Shown here piece after piece: positions 11,301-20,600 of a DNA stretch of 64,000 bases (the first letter of the stretch is position 1; each line of letters starts with the position of its first letter). The DNA comes from Ambrosia x helenae. Taxonomy: Eukaryota > Streptophyta > Magnoliopsida > Asterales > Asteraceae. The DNA lies in the NCBI GenBank assembly GCA_030844895.1, contig CM061223.1, positions 558,001-622,000 of the forward strand, read 5' to 3'. The notes beneath the pieces were generated by a model. It saw nothing but the letters and a program-made list of their open reading frames with translations. It was not told where the DNA came from and ran no database searches. Position numbers and translations under genes: made by a program.

Positions 11301-12444
11301 TCCCCATGAAGAGTTTTTCACCAGCAACTTCCTTGAAGGTGTTGAAAAAACTCTTATCAAAACACACATGCCGGGTTGCCCCGGTATCAACCCACCAATC
11401 CTTGGCATCCGTTCCAACCAAGTTTGCTTCAGTGACCATCATTGACCAATCTGACATCATAGCAACAAGATTATCAATCATGTTGGCTTGTTTGCCATTT
11501 TCCTTCTTGGGAAGCTTGCAATCACTTGCTTTATGCCCCGGTTTGTCACAGTTATAGCAAGTTCCATTGAACTTCTTCTTGCCAACCCCACCTTTAGGCC
11601 CAAGGTAGGAGTTCTTCCCATTGCCTTTCTTAAAACCACCCCGTTTGTTGCCTTTGTTACTCTTGTTACCCTTTGATGATTCACCATGTTCAACAACATT
11701 AGCTTTAGCGACTTCATGACCAACAGATTTCTTTTGAGCGACTTTGTTGTCTTCTTCAATACGAAGACGCACAACCAAGTCTTCAATTGTCATTTCCTTT
11801 CGCTTATGCTTCAAATAATTTTTGAAATCAATCCAACTTGGTGGCAATTTTTCAATAATAGCCGCCACTTGGAATGTCTCGCTAAGCATCATTCCTTCGG
11901 CATGAATATCATGAAGAATCACCTGTAATTCTTGAACTTGACTCATAACAGTTTTTGAGTCAATCATAGCAAAATCCAAGAATTTTGCCACCACAAATTT
12001 CTTAGTGCCCGCATCTTCAGTTTTGTATTTGCGTTCCAATGATTCCCATAAATCTTTGGCAGTAGCAGCTTTGCAATACACATTGTAAAGCGAGTCAACC
12101 ATTCCATTCAGGATATAGTTTCGGCACAAGAAATCAGAATGATTCCAAGCATGAACCGCGCTCACAGTTTGAGCATTCATATCCTCTTCAACAACTTGAG
12201 GAGCGGTTTCAGTTAAGAACCTTGCAAGGTTCAACGTTGTCAAATAGAACAGCATCTTTTGCTGCCACCGTTTGAAGTTTACACCAGCAAACTTCTCAGG
12301 TTTTTCAGCGTGGCTTGCCACAGCAGTCGGCAACGGCGCCACTAAACCAGTGGTAACAGTAACAGCCTGAGAAAACACTGCAGAAACTCCTGTGACAGTG
12401 GAGTTCTGGAAAGCAGCAGAGGGCATGGGTTGAGAGTTCTCCAT
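8368..12444 (-). CDS. Copia gag-pol polyprotein, full-length unit 1 (1358 aa)
   Basis: One uninterrupted frame encodes everything the element needs. Gag (UBN2/Retrotran_gag_2-like) covers about residues 50-240. The zinc knuckle CYNCDKPGHKASDC is at 296-309 and the aspartic protease DTGA starts at D353. Integrase has an HHCC-type zinc region near 490-530 and catalytic D544, D607 and E642 (DD35E spacing). Reverse transcriptase has YVDD at 1042-1045. RNase H begins near CDANW (D1205) and ends with the ADPLTKGL motif. No stop or frameshift is present, so the copy could be active. Its ATG lies 3 bases after a splice-acceptor-like TTTTCAG. Relative to unit 3 it has Ile for Leu in MTRV(I/L)RYLRY, Ile for Leu in FAD(I/L)CAKSG, and at least two silent changes. 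Confidence 0.95.
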   Translation of the reverse strand: MENSQPMPSAAFQNSTVTGVSAVFSQAVTVTTGLVAPLPTAVASHAEKPEKFAGVNFKRWQQKMLFYLTTLNLARFLTETAPQVVEEDMNAQTVSAVHAWNHSDFLCRNYILNGMVDSLYNVYCKAATAKDLWESLERKYKTEDAGTKKFVVAKFLDFAMIDSKTVMSQVQELQVILHDIHAEGMMLSETFQVAAIIEKLPPSWIDFKNYLKHKRKEMTIEDLVVRLRIEEDNKVAQKKSVGHEVAKANVVEHGESSKGNKSNKGNKRGGFKKGNGKNSYLGPKGGVGKKKFNGTCYNCDKPGHKASDCKLPKKENGKQANMIDNLVAMMSDWSMMVTEANLVGTDAKDWWVDTGATRHVCFDKSFFNTFKEVAGEKLFMGNSATADIKGEGNVLLKMTSGKELTLSNVLYVPEIRKNLVSGWQLNKFGFKMVFESDKVVLTKGGMYVGKGYALNGMFKLNVTVMNGMNNDNSAYMLESSNVWHGRLGHVNFNSIRHLIKLNSIPKIEIDSNHKCETCVEAKQTRTSFKKVERTTGPLDLIHTDLCDLKSIPTRGGNKYFITFIDDSTRFCYVYLLKSKDEAIDKFVVFKAEVENQLNRKIKKVRSDRGGEYVSPFADICAKSGIIHELTPPYSPQSNGIAERKNRTLKEMMNAMLISSGVSEDMWGEALLSANFILNLIPRKKKDITPYELLTGVKPSYNHLRVWGCLAKVVVTPPKRLVIGPKTIDCVLIGYTRLGGPLRFLVHDSKNPGVSNGTILESKDASWFEHICPCLDRPKLGSQSPIDDRVLEDEPGPSNSTRESGSREKVANDEPQLDESEIRRSKRQRTEKSFGPDFLTYVVEEEPQTYQEAVNSSDGPQWKEAIKCEIDSILQNHTWEVVDLPAGCKPLGYRWIFKKKMKPDGTIDKYKARLVIKGYKQREGLDYFDTYSPVTRITSIRMVLAIAAIRNLEIHQMDVKTAFLNGNLEEEIYMEQPEGFIAKGQEKKVCKLVKSLYGLKQAPKQWHQKFDHVMLDSGFKINECDKCVYVKDTPDGYVILCLYVDDMLIAGSNEKMIKSTKDVLKARFDMKDMGLADVILGVQITRTQNGLVISQSHYVDKILEKFNANDSNVARTPIDTSQHLAKNRGEPVNQLEYSRIIGSLMYLMSCTRPDLAYVVSKLSRYTSNPSLTHWGCMTRVIRYLRYTREYGLHYSRYPAVIEGYCDANWISDTNDSRATSGYVFTLGGAAISWKSSKQTVIARSTMESEFIALDKASEEAEWLRQFVEDIPRWPKPASAICIHCDSQSAIGRARSTMYNGKNRHIRRRHKTVRQLISTGVITVDYVKSKDNIADPLTKGLSRELVQKSSMGMGLKPMKG

Positions 12445-12446
12445 TA

Positions 12447-12505
12447 CTGAAAATAAACCGAATCTGTTAGTACAAGAATCTGTTTAAGTTTGTTGGATTA
12501 CTTAC
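12447..12505 (-). other. Intron-like signature across the LTR2/gag leader
   Basis: In element sense, CT|GTAAGT lies in the last bases of the LTR (intron would start at 12505). A perfect TACTAAC branch-point word is at 12466-12472 and TTTTCAG ends at 12447, three bases before the gag ATG. The branch A would be about 20 bases from the acceptor, an ideal distance. The interval is only 59 bases, at or below the normal minimum for plant introns. The same arrangement is found at 21757-21815 in unit 3 and in the deleted units. Confidence 0.4.
12476..12488 (-). other. Putative primer site complementary to the element's own leader
   Basis: In element sense, CTTAAACAGATTC lies two bases inside the LTR, where a tRNA primer site normally sits. 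No TGG-initiated tRNA complement is present. The 13 bases are perfectly complementary to GAATCTGTTTAAG in the R/U5 part of the LTR (12599-12611 in LTR2), about 110 bases upstream in the transcript. The spacing of two bases from the LTR edge is normal for a primer site. Confidence 0.45.
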
Positions 12506-13241
12506 AGTAAAATGGAGACCGATCAGATTCTGCAAAAAGAAACAAACAGGGAAAATAAAAAGGATTAACAGAACCGGGCTTGTGTTTGACACAATTCCCT
12601 TAAACAGATTCGTCGTCTGTTCCCAGGGTACACCGGTTCAACAGTGACGGTGCACTGCGGACTATCTCACTTGCCTGAAAAGAAACCGGAACTGGACTGG
12701 TACTGGAACTTGCTGCAGCAATAAGACAGATGTGAGAGTATATGTTTCTGTGTGTATTCTGTTCTGCACACAAGTCTGTATTATATACTTGAACAACCAA
12801 ACTGTTGGAAGCTGTTCAGACTCTAATTAATCACGCGTATTAAACACCATTATTATGATGTTAATTGCTGGTGATAATCAAGAGTTGCAACTGTTGGAAG
12901 ATGAAGGCAAAGAGTTCTTTCTAGAACAATCAGCTACATTGTGCAAAAATTAAAACAGACATCAAAAAACCAGTCTCGCACGGACCCGGGTTTTTCGAGC
13001 TGCATTCGTGTCCGCAGGTCGTGCGGGCGCCACGTTGGTTCAAGGATTTTTCCGAGCCAGAACCCATTTTTGCACCCCCCCCTGCGCGCGGGTAGGAGTT
13101 AGAGGATAATATAACTTTAACAATTTAATTCCTCCATTCCAACTTTACCTTATAAAGTCTTCCAACTTTCATCTTCCCACCAATGTGGGACACAACCAAC
13201 TCACACACTTAACTCACATTCACTTCTATAATTTTCCAACA
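12491..13241 (-). mobile_element. LTR2 of the Copia array (751 bp)
   Basis: It serves at once as the 5' LTR of full unit 1 and the 3' LTR of deleted unit 2. Same length and same ends as LTR1. Confidence 0.93.
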
Positions 13242-13823
13242 ATCCCCCACATGAATGGGAGTTTTTTCCAGAAACAATCTCGTTCCGATTAAATCTCAAC
13301 AGTTGAGTTTTGCATACGATAGGTAGGTGTGACCCTTTGAACCTTCGCTTATGAAACGCACTTAGCCTACTGGCTCTGAGTAGAACGCGATGTCTTTGAA
13401 CTCGTCTGCCGTTTGTGTAGACGACAATACGCTTCACACAAAACTCTCCCTGACAACGTCAAGTCCTCATAGTTGTGTCCGTTATGGTCATGGACACGTG
13501 CCTGGTTCTGCGAGAGCTATTAAGTATTGTGCCCCAACAATACCCTTCGAAGCGACCCCACTTCTCTCTCACATAGGTGATCTACTGGGACTGGTTACCT
13601 CAGTCAGATCATTAAAAGCTATAAGCTTAACCTCAACCTTGTCACTTTTTAGGAATGGACTAGGAAGCTTATTAAATCTCATAGTAAACTCCCTTTTTAA
13701 TATGTGGGGTTTTCACCAACTCTCCCCCACAGTGACCTTCGCCAGTTCATACAATTAGGTTGTCCTATTGAACTCAGATCTTGGGATCTCCAGTCAGCTG
13801 AGTTAGGTTTCCTTCGCATAAAC

Positions 13824-16297
13824 CTAGCCTTTCATGGGCTTTAGTCCCATTCCCATTGACGACTTCTGAACTAACTCTCTGCTTAAGCCTTTCGTTAGCG
13901 GATCCGCGATGTTATCCTTTGACTTCACATAGTCAACAGTGATAACTCCTGTAGAGATTAGTTGTCGTACCGTCTTATGTCTACGTCTTATATGCCTGTT
14001 CTTACCGTTATACATTGTGCTACGAGCTCTGCCAATTGCCGATTGGCTATCACAATGTATGCATATGGCCGATGCCGGCTTCGGCCATCTTGGTATATCC
14101 TCAACAAATTGACGTAGCCATTCTGCCTCTTCACTCGCCTTATCTAAGGCAATGAATTCCGATTCCATCGTGGATCTAGCAATAACAGTTTGCTTAGATG
14201 ATTTCCACGATATTGCTGCACCACCAAGCGTGAATACATACCCACTTGTCGCTCTGGAATCATTTGTGTCAGATATCCAATTTGCATCGCAGTAACCTTC
14301 AATAACTGCTGGATATCTACTATAATGCAGCCCGTACTCTCGTGTGTATCTCAAGTACCGAAGCACCCGTGTCATGCAACCCCAATGAGTTAAACTTGGG
14401 TTGCTCGTGTATCTACTTAGCTTGCTTACAACATATGCTAAGTCTGGTCTGGTACAACTCATCAGATACATCAAGCTGCCAATAATTCTTGAATACTCTA
14501 ATTGATTAACAGGCTCTCCTCGATTTTTAGCTAGATGTTGACTCGTGTCAATGGGAGTTCTAGCCACATTAGAGTCATTTGCATTGAACTTCTCAAGAAT
14601 TTTGTCCACATAGTGAGACTGACTTATCACAAGTCCATTCTGGGTTCGTGTGATTTGTACTCCCAAAATCACATCCGCTAATCCCATATCTTTCATGTCA
14701 AACCTTGCTTTCAGGACGTCCTTTGTAGACTTTATCATTTTCTCATTACTACCAGCAATGAGCATGTCATCCACATACAAACACAAGATGACATATCCGT
14801 CTGGTGTGTCTTTCACATACACACACTTGTCACATTCGTTGATTTTGAACCCAGAATCAAGCATGACATGATCAAACTTTTGATGCCATTGTTTTGGAGC
14901 TTGCTTCAAACCATATAAAGATTTTACAAGCTTGCATACTTTCTTTTCTTGTCCCTTGGCTATGAAGCCCTCGGGCTGTTCCATGTAAATCTCCTCCTCT
15001 AGATTTCCATTCAAGAAAGCCGTTTTCACATCCATTTGGTGAATTTCCAAATTTCTAATGGCTGCAATGGCAAGTACCATCCTAATGGATGTTATTCGCG
15101 TGACAGGCGAATATGTGTCAAAATAATCCAAGCCTTCTCGCTGTTTATATCCTTTGATCACCAACCTTGCCTTATACTTATCAATGGTGCCATCTGGTTT
15201 CATCTTCTTCTTGAAGATCCATCGATATCCTAGTGGTTTGCATCCCGCAGGAAGATCCACTACTTCCCAAGTGTGATTTTGTAAAATAGAATCTATTTCA
15301 CACTTTATGGCCTCCTTCCACTGAGGTCCATCCGAGGAATTTACCGCTTCTTGGTAAGTTTGTGGTTCCTCCTCGACCACATAGGTGAGGAAATCTGGAC
15401 CAAAGGATTTTTCAGTCCTTTGTCTTTTACTCCTTCGGATTTCACTTTCATCTAATTGAGGTTCATCATTCGCAACCTTTTCTCTTGAACCACTTTCCCG
15501 CGTTGAATTTGATGGGCCCGGTTCATCCTCTAGAACCCTATCATCAATTGGGCTTTGTGAGCCCAACTTAGGCCTATCCAAGCATGGACATATGTGCTCG
15601 AACCAAGAAGCATCCTTAGAACCAAGAAGCATCCTTCAATTGTCATTTCCTTTCGCTTATGCTTCAAATAATTTTTGAAATCAATCCAACTTGGTGGCAA
15701 TTTTTCAATAATAGCCGCCACTTGGAATGTCTCGCTAAGCATCATTCCTTCGGCATGAATATCATGAAGAATCACCTGTAATTCTTGAACTTGACTCATA
15801 ACAGTTTTTGAGTCAATCATAGCAAAATCCAAGAATTTTGCCACCACAAATTTCTTAGTGCCCGCATCTTCAGTTTTGTATTTGCGTTCCAATGATTCCC
15901 ATAAATCTTTGGCAGTAGCAGCTTTGCAATACACATTGTAAAGCGAGTCAACCATTCCATTCAGGATATAGTTTCGGCACAAGAAATCAGAATGATTCCA
16001 AGCATGAACCGCGCTCACAGTTTGAGCATTCATATCCTCTTCAACAACTTGAGGAGCGGTTTCAGTTAAGAACCTTGCAAGGTTCAACGTTGTCAAATAG
16101 AACAGCATCTTTTGCTGCCACCGTTTGAAGTTTACACCAGCAAACTTCTCAGGTTTTTCAGCGTGGCTTGCCACAGCAGTCGGCAACGGCGCCACTAAAC
16201 CAGTGGTAACAGTAACAGCCTGAGAAAACACTGCAGAAACTCCTGTGACAGTGGAGTTCTGGAAAGCAGCAGAGGGCATGGGTTGAGAGTTCTCCAT
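13824..16297 (-). pseudogene. Deleted Copia unit 2: truncated gag plus RT-RNase H frame
   Basis: Compared with unit 1, 1622 bp (10162-11783 of unit 1) are missing and a 19-bp repeat of AACCAAGAAGCATCCTTAG fills the junction at 15601-15636. The zinc knuckle, protease and integrase are lost. What remains is a 255-codon frame (15530-16297), whose first 220 or so residues are Gag, and a 602-codon frame (13824-15632) holding intact RT (YVDD) and RNase H. The two overlap by 103 bases in different frames. The unit cannot supply its own particle maturation or integration, but it keeps LTRs and leader and might be mobilised by a full copy. Confidence 0.92.
15601..15636 (-). repeat. Deletion junction with 19-bp tandem filler (unit 2)
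   Basis: AACCAAGAAGCATCCTTAG at 15601-15619 is followed by a second copy missing its last two bases (15620-15636), then by CAATTGTC from gag. The first join shares GA and the second shares CTT with the sequence it jumps to. Identical junctions occur near 24911, 28764 and 32617. Confidence 0.93.
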
Positions 16298-16343
16298 TAC
16301 TGAAAATAAACCGAATCTGTTAGTACAAGAATCTGTTTAAGTT

Positions 16344-17095
16344 TGTTGGATTACTTACAGTAAAATGGAGACCGATCAGATTCTGCAAAAAGAAACAAAC
16401 AGGGAAAATAAAAAGGATTAACAGAACCGGGCTTGTGTTTGACACAATTCCCTTAAACAGATTCGTCGTCTGTTCCCAGGGTACACCGGTTCAACAGTGA
16501 CGGTGCACTGCGGACTATCTCACTTGCCTGAAAAGAAACCGGAACTGGACTGGTACTGGAACTTGCTGCAGCAATAAGACAGATGTGAGAGTATATGTTT
16601 CTGTGTGTATTCTGTTCTGCACACAAGTCTGTATTATATACTTGAACAACCAAACTGTTGGAAGCTGTTCAGACTCTAATTAATCACGCGTATTAAACAC
16701 CATTATTATGATGTTAATTGCTGGTGATAATCAAGAGTTGCAACTGTTGGAAGATGAAGGCAAAGAGTTCTTTCTAGAACAATCAGCTACATTGTGCAAA
16801 AATTAAAACAGACATCAAAAAACCAGTCTCGCACGGACCCGGGTTTTTCGAGCTGCATTCGTGTCCGCAGGTCGTGCGGGCGCCACGTTGGTTCAAGGAT
16901 TTTTCCGAGCCAGAACCCATTTTTGCACCCCCCCCCTGCGCGCGGGTAGGAGTTAGAGGATAATATAACTTTAACAATTTAATTCCTCCATTCCAACTTT
17001 ACCTTATAAAGTCTTCCAACTTTCATCTTCCCACCAATGTGGGACACAACCAACTCACACACTTAACTCACATTCACTTCTATAATTTTCCAACA
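16344..17095 (-). mobile_element. LTR3 of the Copia array (752 bp)
   Basis: Identical layout to LTR1, with one extra C in the run near 16928-16936 (9 C instead of 8). It separates deleted unit 2 from full unit 3. Confidence 0.93.
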
Positions 17096-17677
17096 ATCCC
17101 CCACATGAATGGGAGTTTTTTCCAGAAACAATCTCGTTCCGATTAAATCTCAACAGTTGAGTTTTGCATACGATAGGTAGGTGTGACCCTTTGAACCTTC
17201 GCTTATGAAACGCACTTAGCCTACTGGCTCTGAGTAGAACGCGATGTCTTTGAACTCGTCTGCCGTTTGTGTAGACGACAATACGCTTCACACAAAACTC
17301 TCCCTGACAACGTCAAGTCCTCATAGTTGTGTCCGTTATGGTCATGGACACGTGCCTGGTTCTGCGAGAGCTATTAAGTATTGTGCCCCAACAATACCCT
17401 TCGAAGCGACCCCACTTCTCTCTCACATAGGTGATCTACTGGGACTGGTTACCTCAGTCAGATCATTAAAAGCTATAAGCTTAACCTCAACCTTGTCACT
17501 TTTTAGGAATGGACTAGGAAGCTTATTAAATCTCATAGTAAACTCCCTTTTTAATATGTGGGGTTTTCACCAACTCTCCCCCACAGTGACCTTCGCCAGT
17601 TCATACAATTAGGTTGTCCTATTGAACTCAGATCTTGGGATCTCCAGTCAGCTGAGTTAGGTTTCCTTCGCATAAAC

Positions 17678-20600
17678 CTAGCCTTTCATGGGCTTTAGTC
17701 CCATTCCCATTGACGACTTCTGAACTAACTCTCTGCTTAAGCCTTTCGTTAGCGGATCCGCGATGTTATCCTTTGACTTCACATAGTCAACAGTGATAAC
17801 TCCTGTAGAGATTAGTTGTCGTACCGTCTTATGTCTACGTCTTATATGCCTGTTCTTACCGTTATACATTGTGCTACGAGCTCTGCCAATTGCCGATTGG
17901 CTATCACAATGTATGCATATGGCCGATGCCGGCTTCGGCCATCTTGGTATATCCTCAACAAATTGACGTAGCCATTCTGCCTCTTCACTCGCCTTATCTA
18001 AGGCAATGAATTCCGATTCCATCGTGGATCTAGCAATAACAGTTTGCTTAGATGATTTCCACGATATTGCTGCACCACCAAGCGTGAATACATACCCACT
18101 TGTCGCTCTGGAATCATTTGTGTCAGATATCCAATTTGCATCGCAGTAACCTTCAATAACTGCTGGATATCTACTATAATGCAGCCCGTACTCTCGTGTG
18201 TATCTCAAGTACCGAAGCACCCGTGTCATGCAACCCCAATGAGTTAAACTTGGGTTGCTCGTGTATCTACTTAGCTTGCTTACAACATATGCTAAGTCTG
18301 GTCTGGTACAACTCATCAGATACATCAAGCTGCCAATAATTCTTGAATACTCTAATTGATTAACAGGCTCTCCTCGATTTTTAGCTAGATGTTGACTCGT
18401 GTCAATGGGAGTTCTAGCCACATTAGAGTCATTTGCATTGAACTTCTCAAGAATTTTGTCCACATAGTGAGACTGACTTATCACAAGTCCATTCTGGGTT
18501 CGTGTGATTTGTACTCCCAAAATCACATCCGCTAATCCCATATCTTTCATGTCAAACCTTGCTTTCAGGACGTCCTTTGTAGACTTTATCATTTTCTCAT
18601 TACTACCAGCAATGAGCATGTCATCCACATACAAACACAAGATGACATATCCGTCTGGTGTGTCTTTCACATACACACACTTGTCACATTCGTTGATTTT
18701 GAACCCAGAATCAAGCATGACATGATCAAACTTTTGATGCCATTGTTTTGGAGCTTGCTTCAAACCATATAAAGATTTTACAAGCTTGCATACTTTCTTT
18801 TCTTGTCCCTTGGCTATGAAGCCCTCGGGCTGTTCCATGTAAATCTCCTCCTCTAGATTTCCATTCAAGAAAGCCGTTTTCACATCCATTTGGTGAATTT
18901 CCAAATTTCTAATGGCTGCAATGGCAAGTACCATCCTAATGGATGTTATTCGCGTGACAGGCGAATATGTGTCAAAATAATCCAAGCCTTCTCGCTGTTT
19001 ATATCCTTTGATCACCAACCTTGCCTTATACTTATCAATGGTGCCATCTGGTTTCATCTTCTTCTTGAAGATCCATCGATATCCTAGTGGTTTGCATCCC
19101 GCAGGAAGATCCACTACTTCCCAAGTGTGATTTTGTAAAATAGAATCTATTTCACACTTTATGGCCTCCTTCCACTGAGGTCCATCCGAGGAATTTACCG
19201 CTTCTTGGTAAGTTTGTGGTTCCTCCTCGACCACATAGGTGAGGAAATCTGGACCAAAGGATTTTTCAGTCCTTTGTCTTTTACTCCTTCGGATTTCACT
19301 TTCATCTAATTGAGGTTCATCATTCGCAACCTTTTCTCTTGAACCACTTTCCCGCGTTGAATTTGATGGGCCCGGTTCATCCTCTAGAACCCTATCATCA
19401 ATTGGGCTTTGTGAGCCCAACTTAGGCCTATCCAAGCATGGACATATGTGCTCGAACCAAGAAGCATCCTTAGATTCCAATATAGTGCCGTTAGACACTC
19501 CAGGATTCTTCGAGTCATGCACAAGAAAGCGAAGTGGACCACCCAAACGAGTGTATCCAATGAGCACACAATCTATAGTTTTGGGTCCTATCACAAGACG
19601 CTTTGGTGGTGTCACTACCACCTTAGCTAGGCACCCCCACACTCGCAAGTGATTATATGATGGTTTGACTCCTGTCAACAATTCATATGGTGTTATATCT
19701 TTCTTTTTACGGGGAATTAAATTTAGAATAAAATTTGCTGATAACAGCGCTTCCCCCCACATGTCCTCGCTCACCCCCGAGCTTATCAACATGGCATTCA
19801 TCATTTCTTTCAACGTTCTATTTTTACGTTCTGCTATGCCATTTGATTGTGGTGAGTAAGGAGGTGTGAGTTCATGTATGATTCCACTTTTTGCACAAAG
19901 ATCAGCAAAAGGTGAAACATATTCACCACCTCTATCACTCCTCACCTTTTTTATTTTCCGGTTAAGTTGATTTTCAACTTCGGCTTTGAACACAACAAAT
20001 TTGTCAATAGCCTCGTCCTTACTCTTAAGTAAGTACACATAGCAAAATCTTGTGCTATCATCAATAAATGTTATGAAATATTTGTTCCCACCTCTAGTAG
20101 GAATAGATTTCAAATCACACAAATCTGTGTGGATCAAATCAAGAGGACCGGTGGTTCGTTCAACCTTTTTGAATGACGTTCGTGTTTGTTTTGCCTCGAC
20201 ACACGTTTCACACTTATGATTTGAGTCAATTTCAATTTTTGGTATGCTATTCAATTTAATTAAATGTCGAATGGAATTAAAATTCACATGACCTAGTCTA
20301 CCATGCCAAACATTAGAAGACTCAAGCATGTACGCAGAATTATCGTTATTCATTCCATTCATCACAGTTACATTTAACTTAAACATACCATTAAGGGCAT
20401 AGCCCTTACCAACATACATACCACCTTTGGTCAACACGACCTTATCAGACTCAAACACCATTTTGAACCCAAACTTGTTCAACTGCCAACCTGACACAAG
20501 ATTCTTACGAATCTCAGGAACATACAACACATTAGACAGAGTAAGTTCCTTTCCCGATGTCATCTTCAAAAGCACATTACCTTCGCCTTTGATATCTGCA

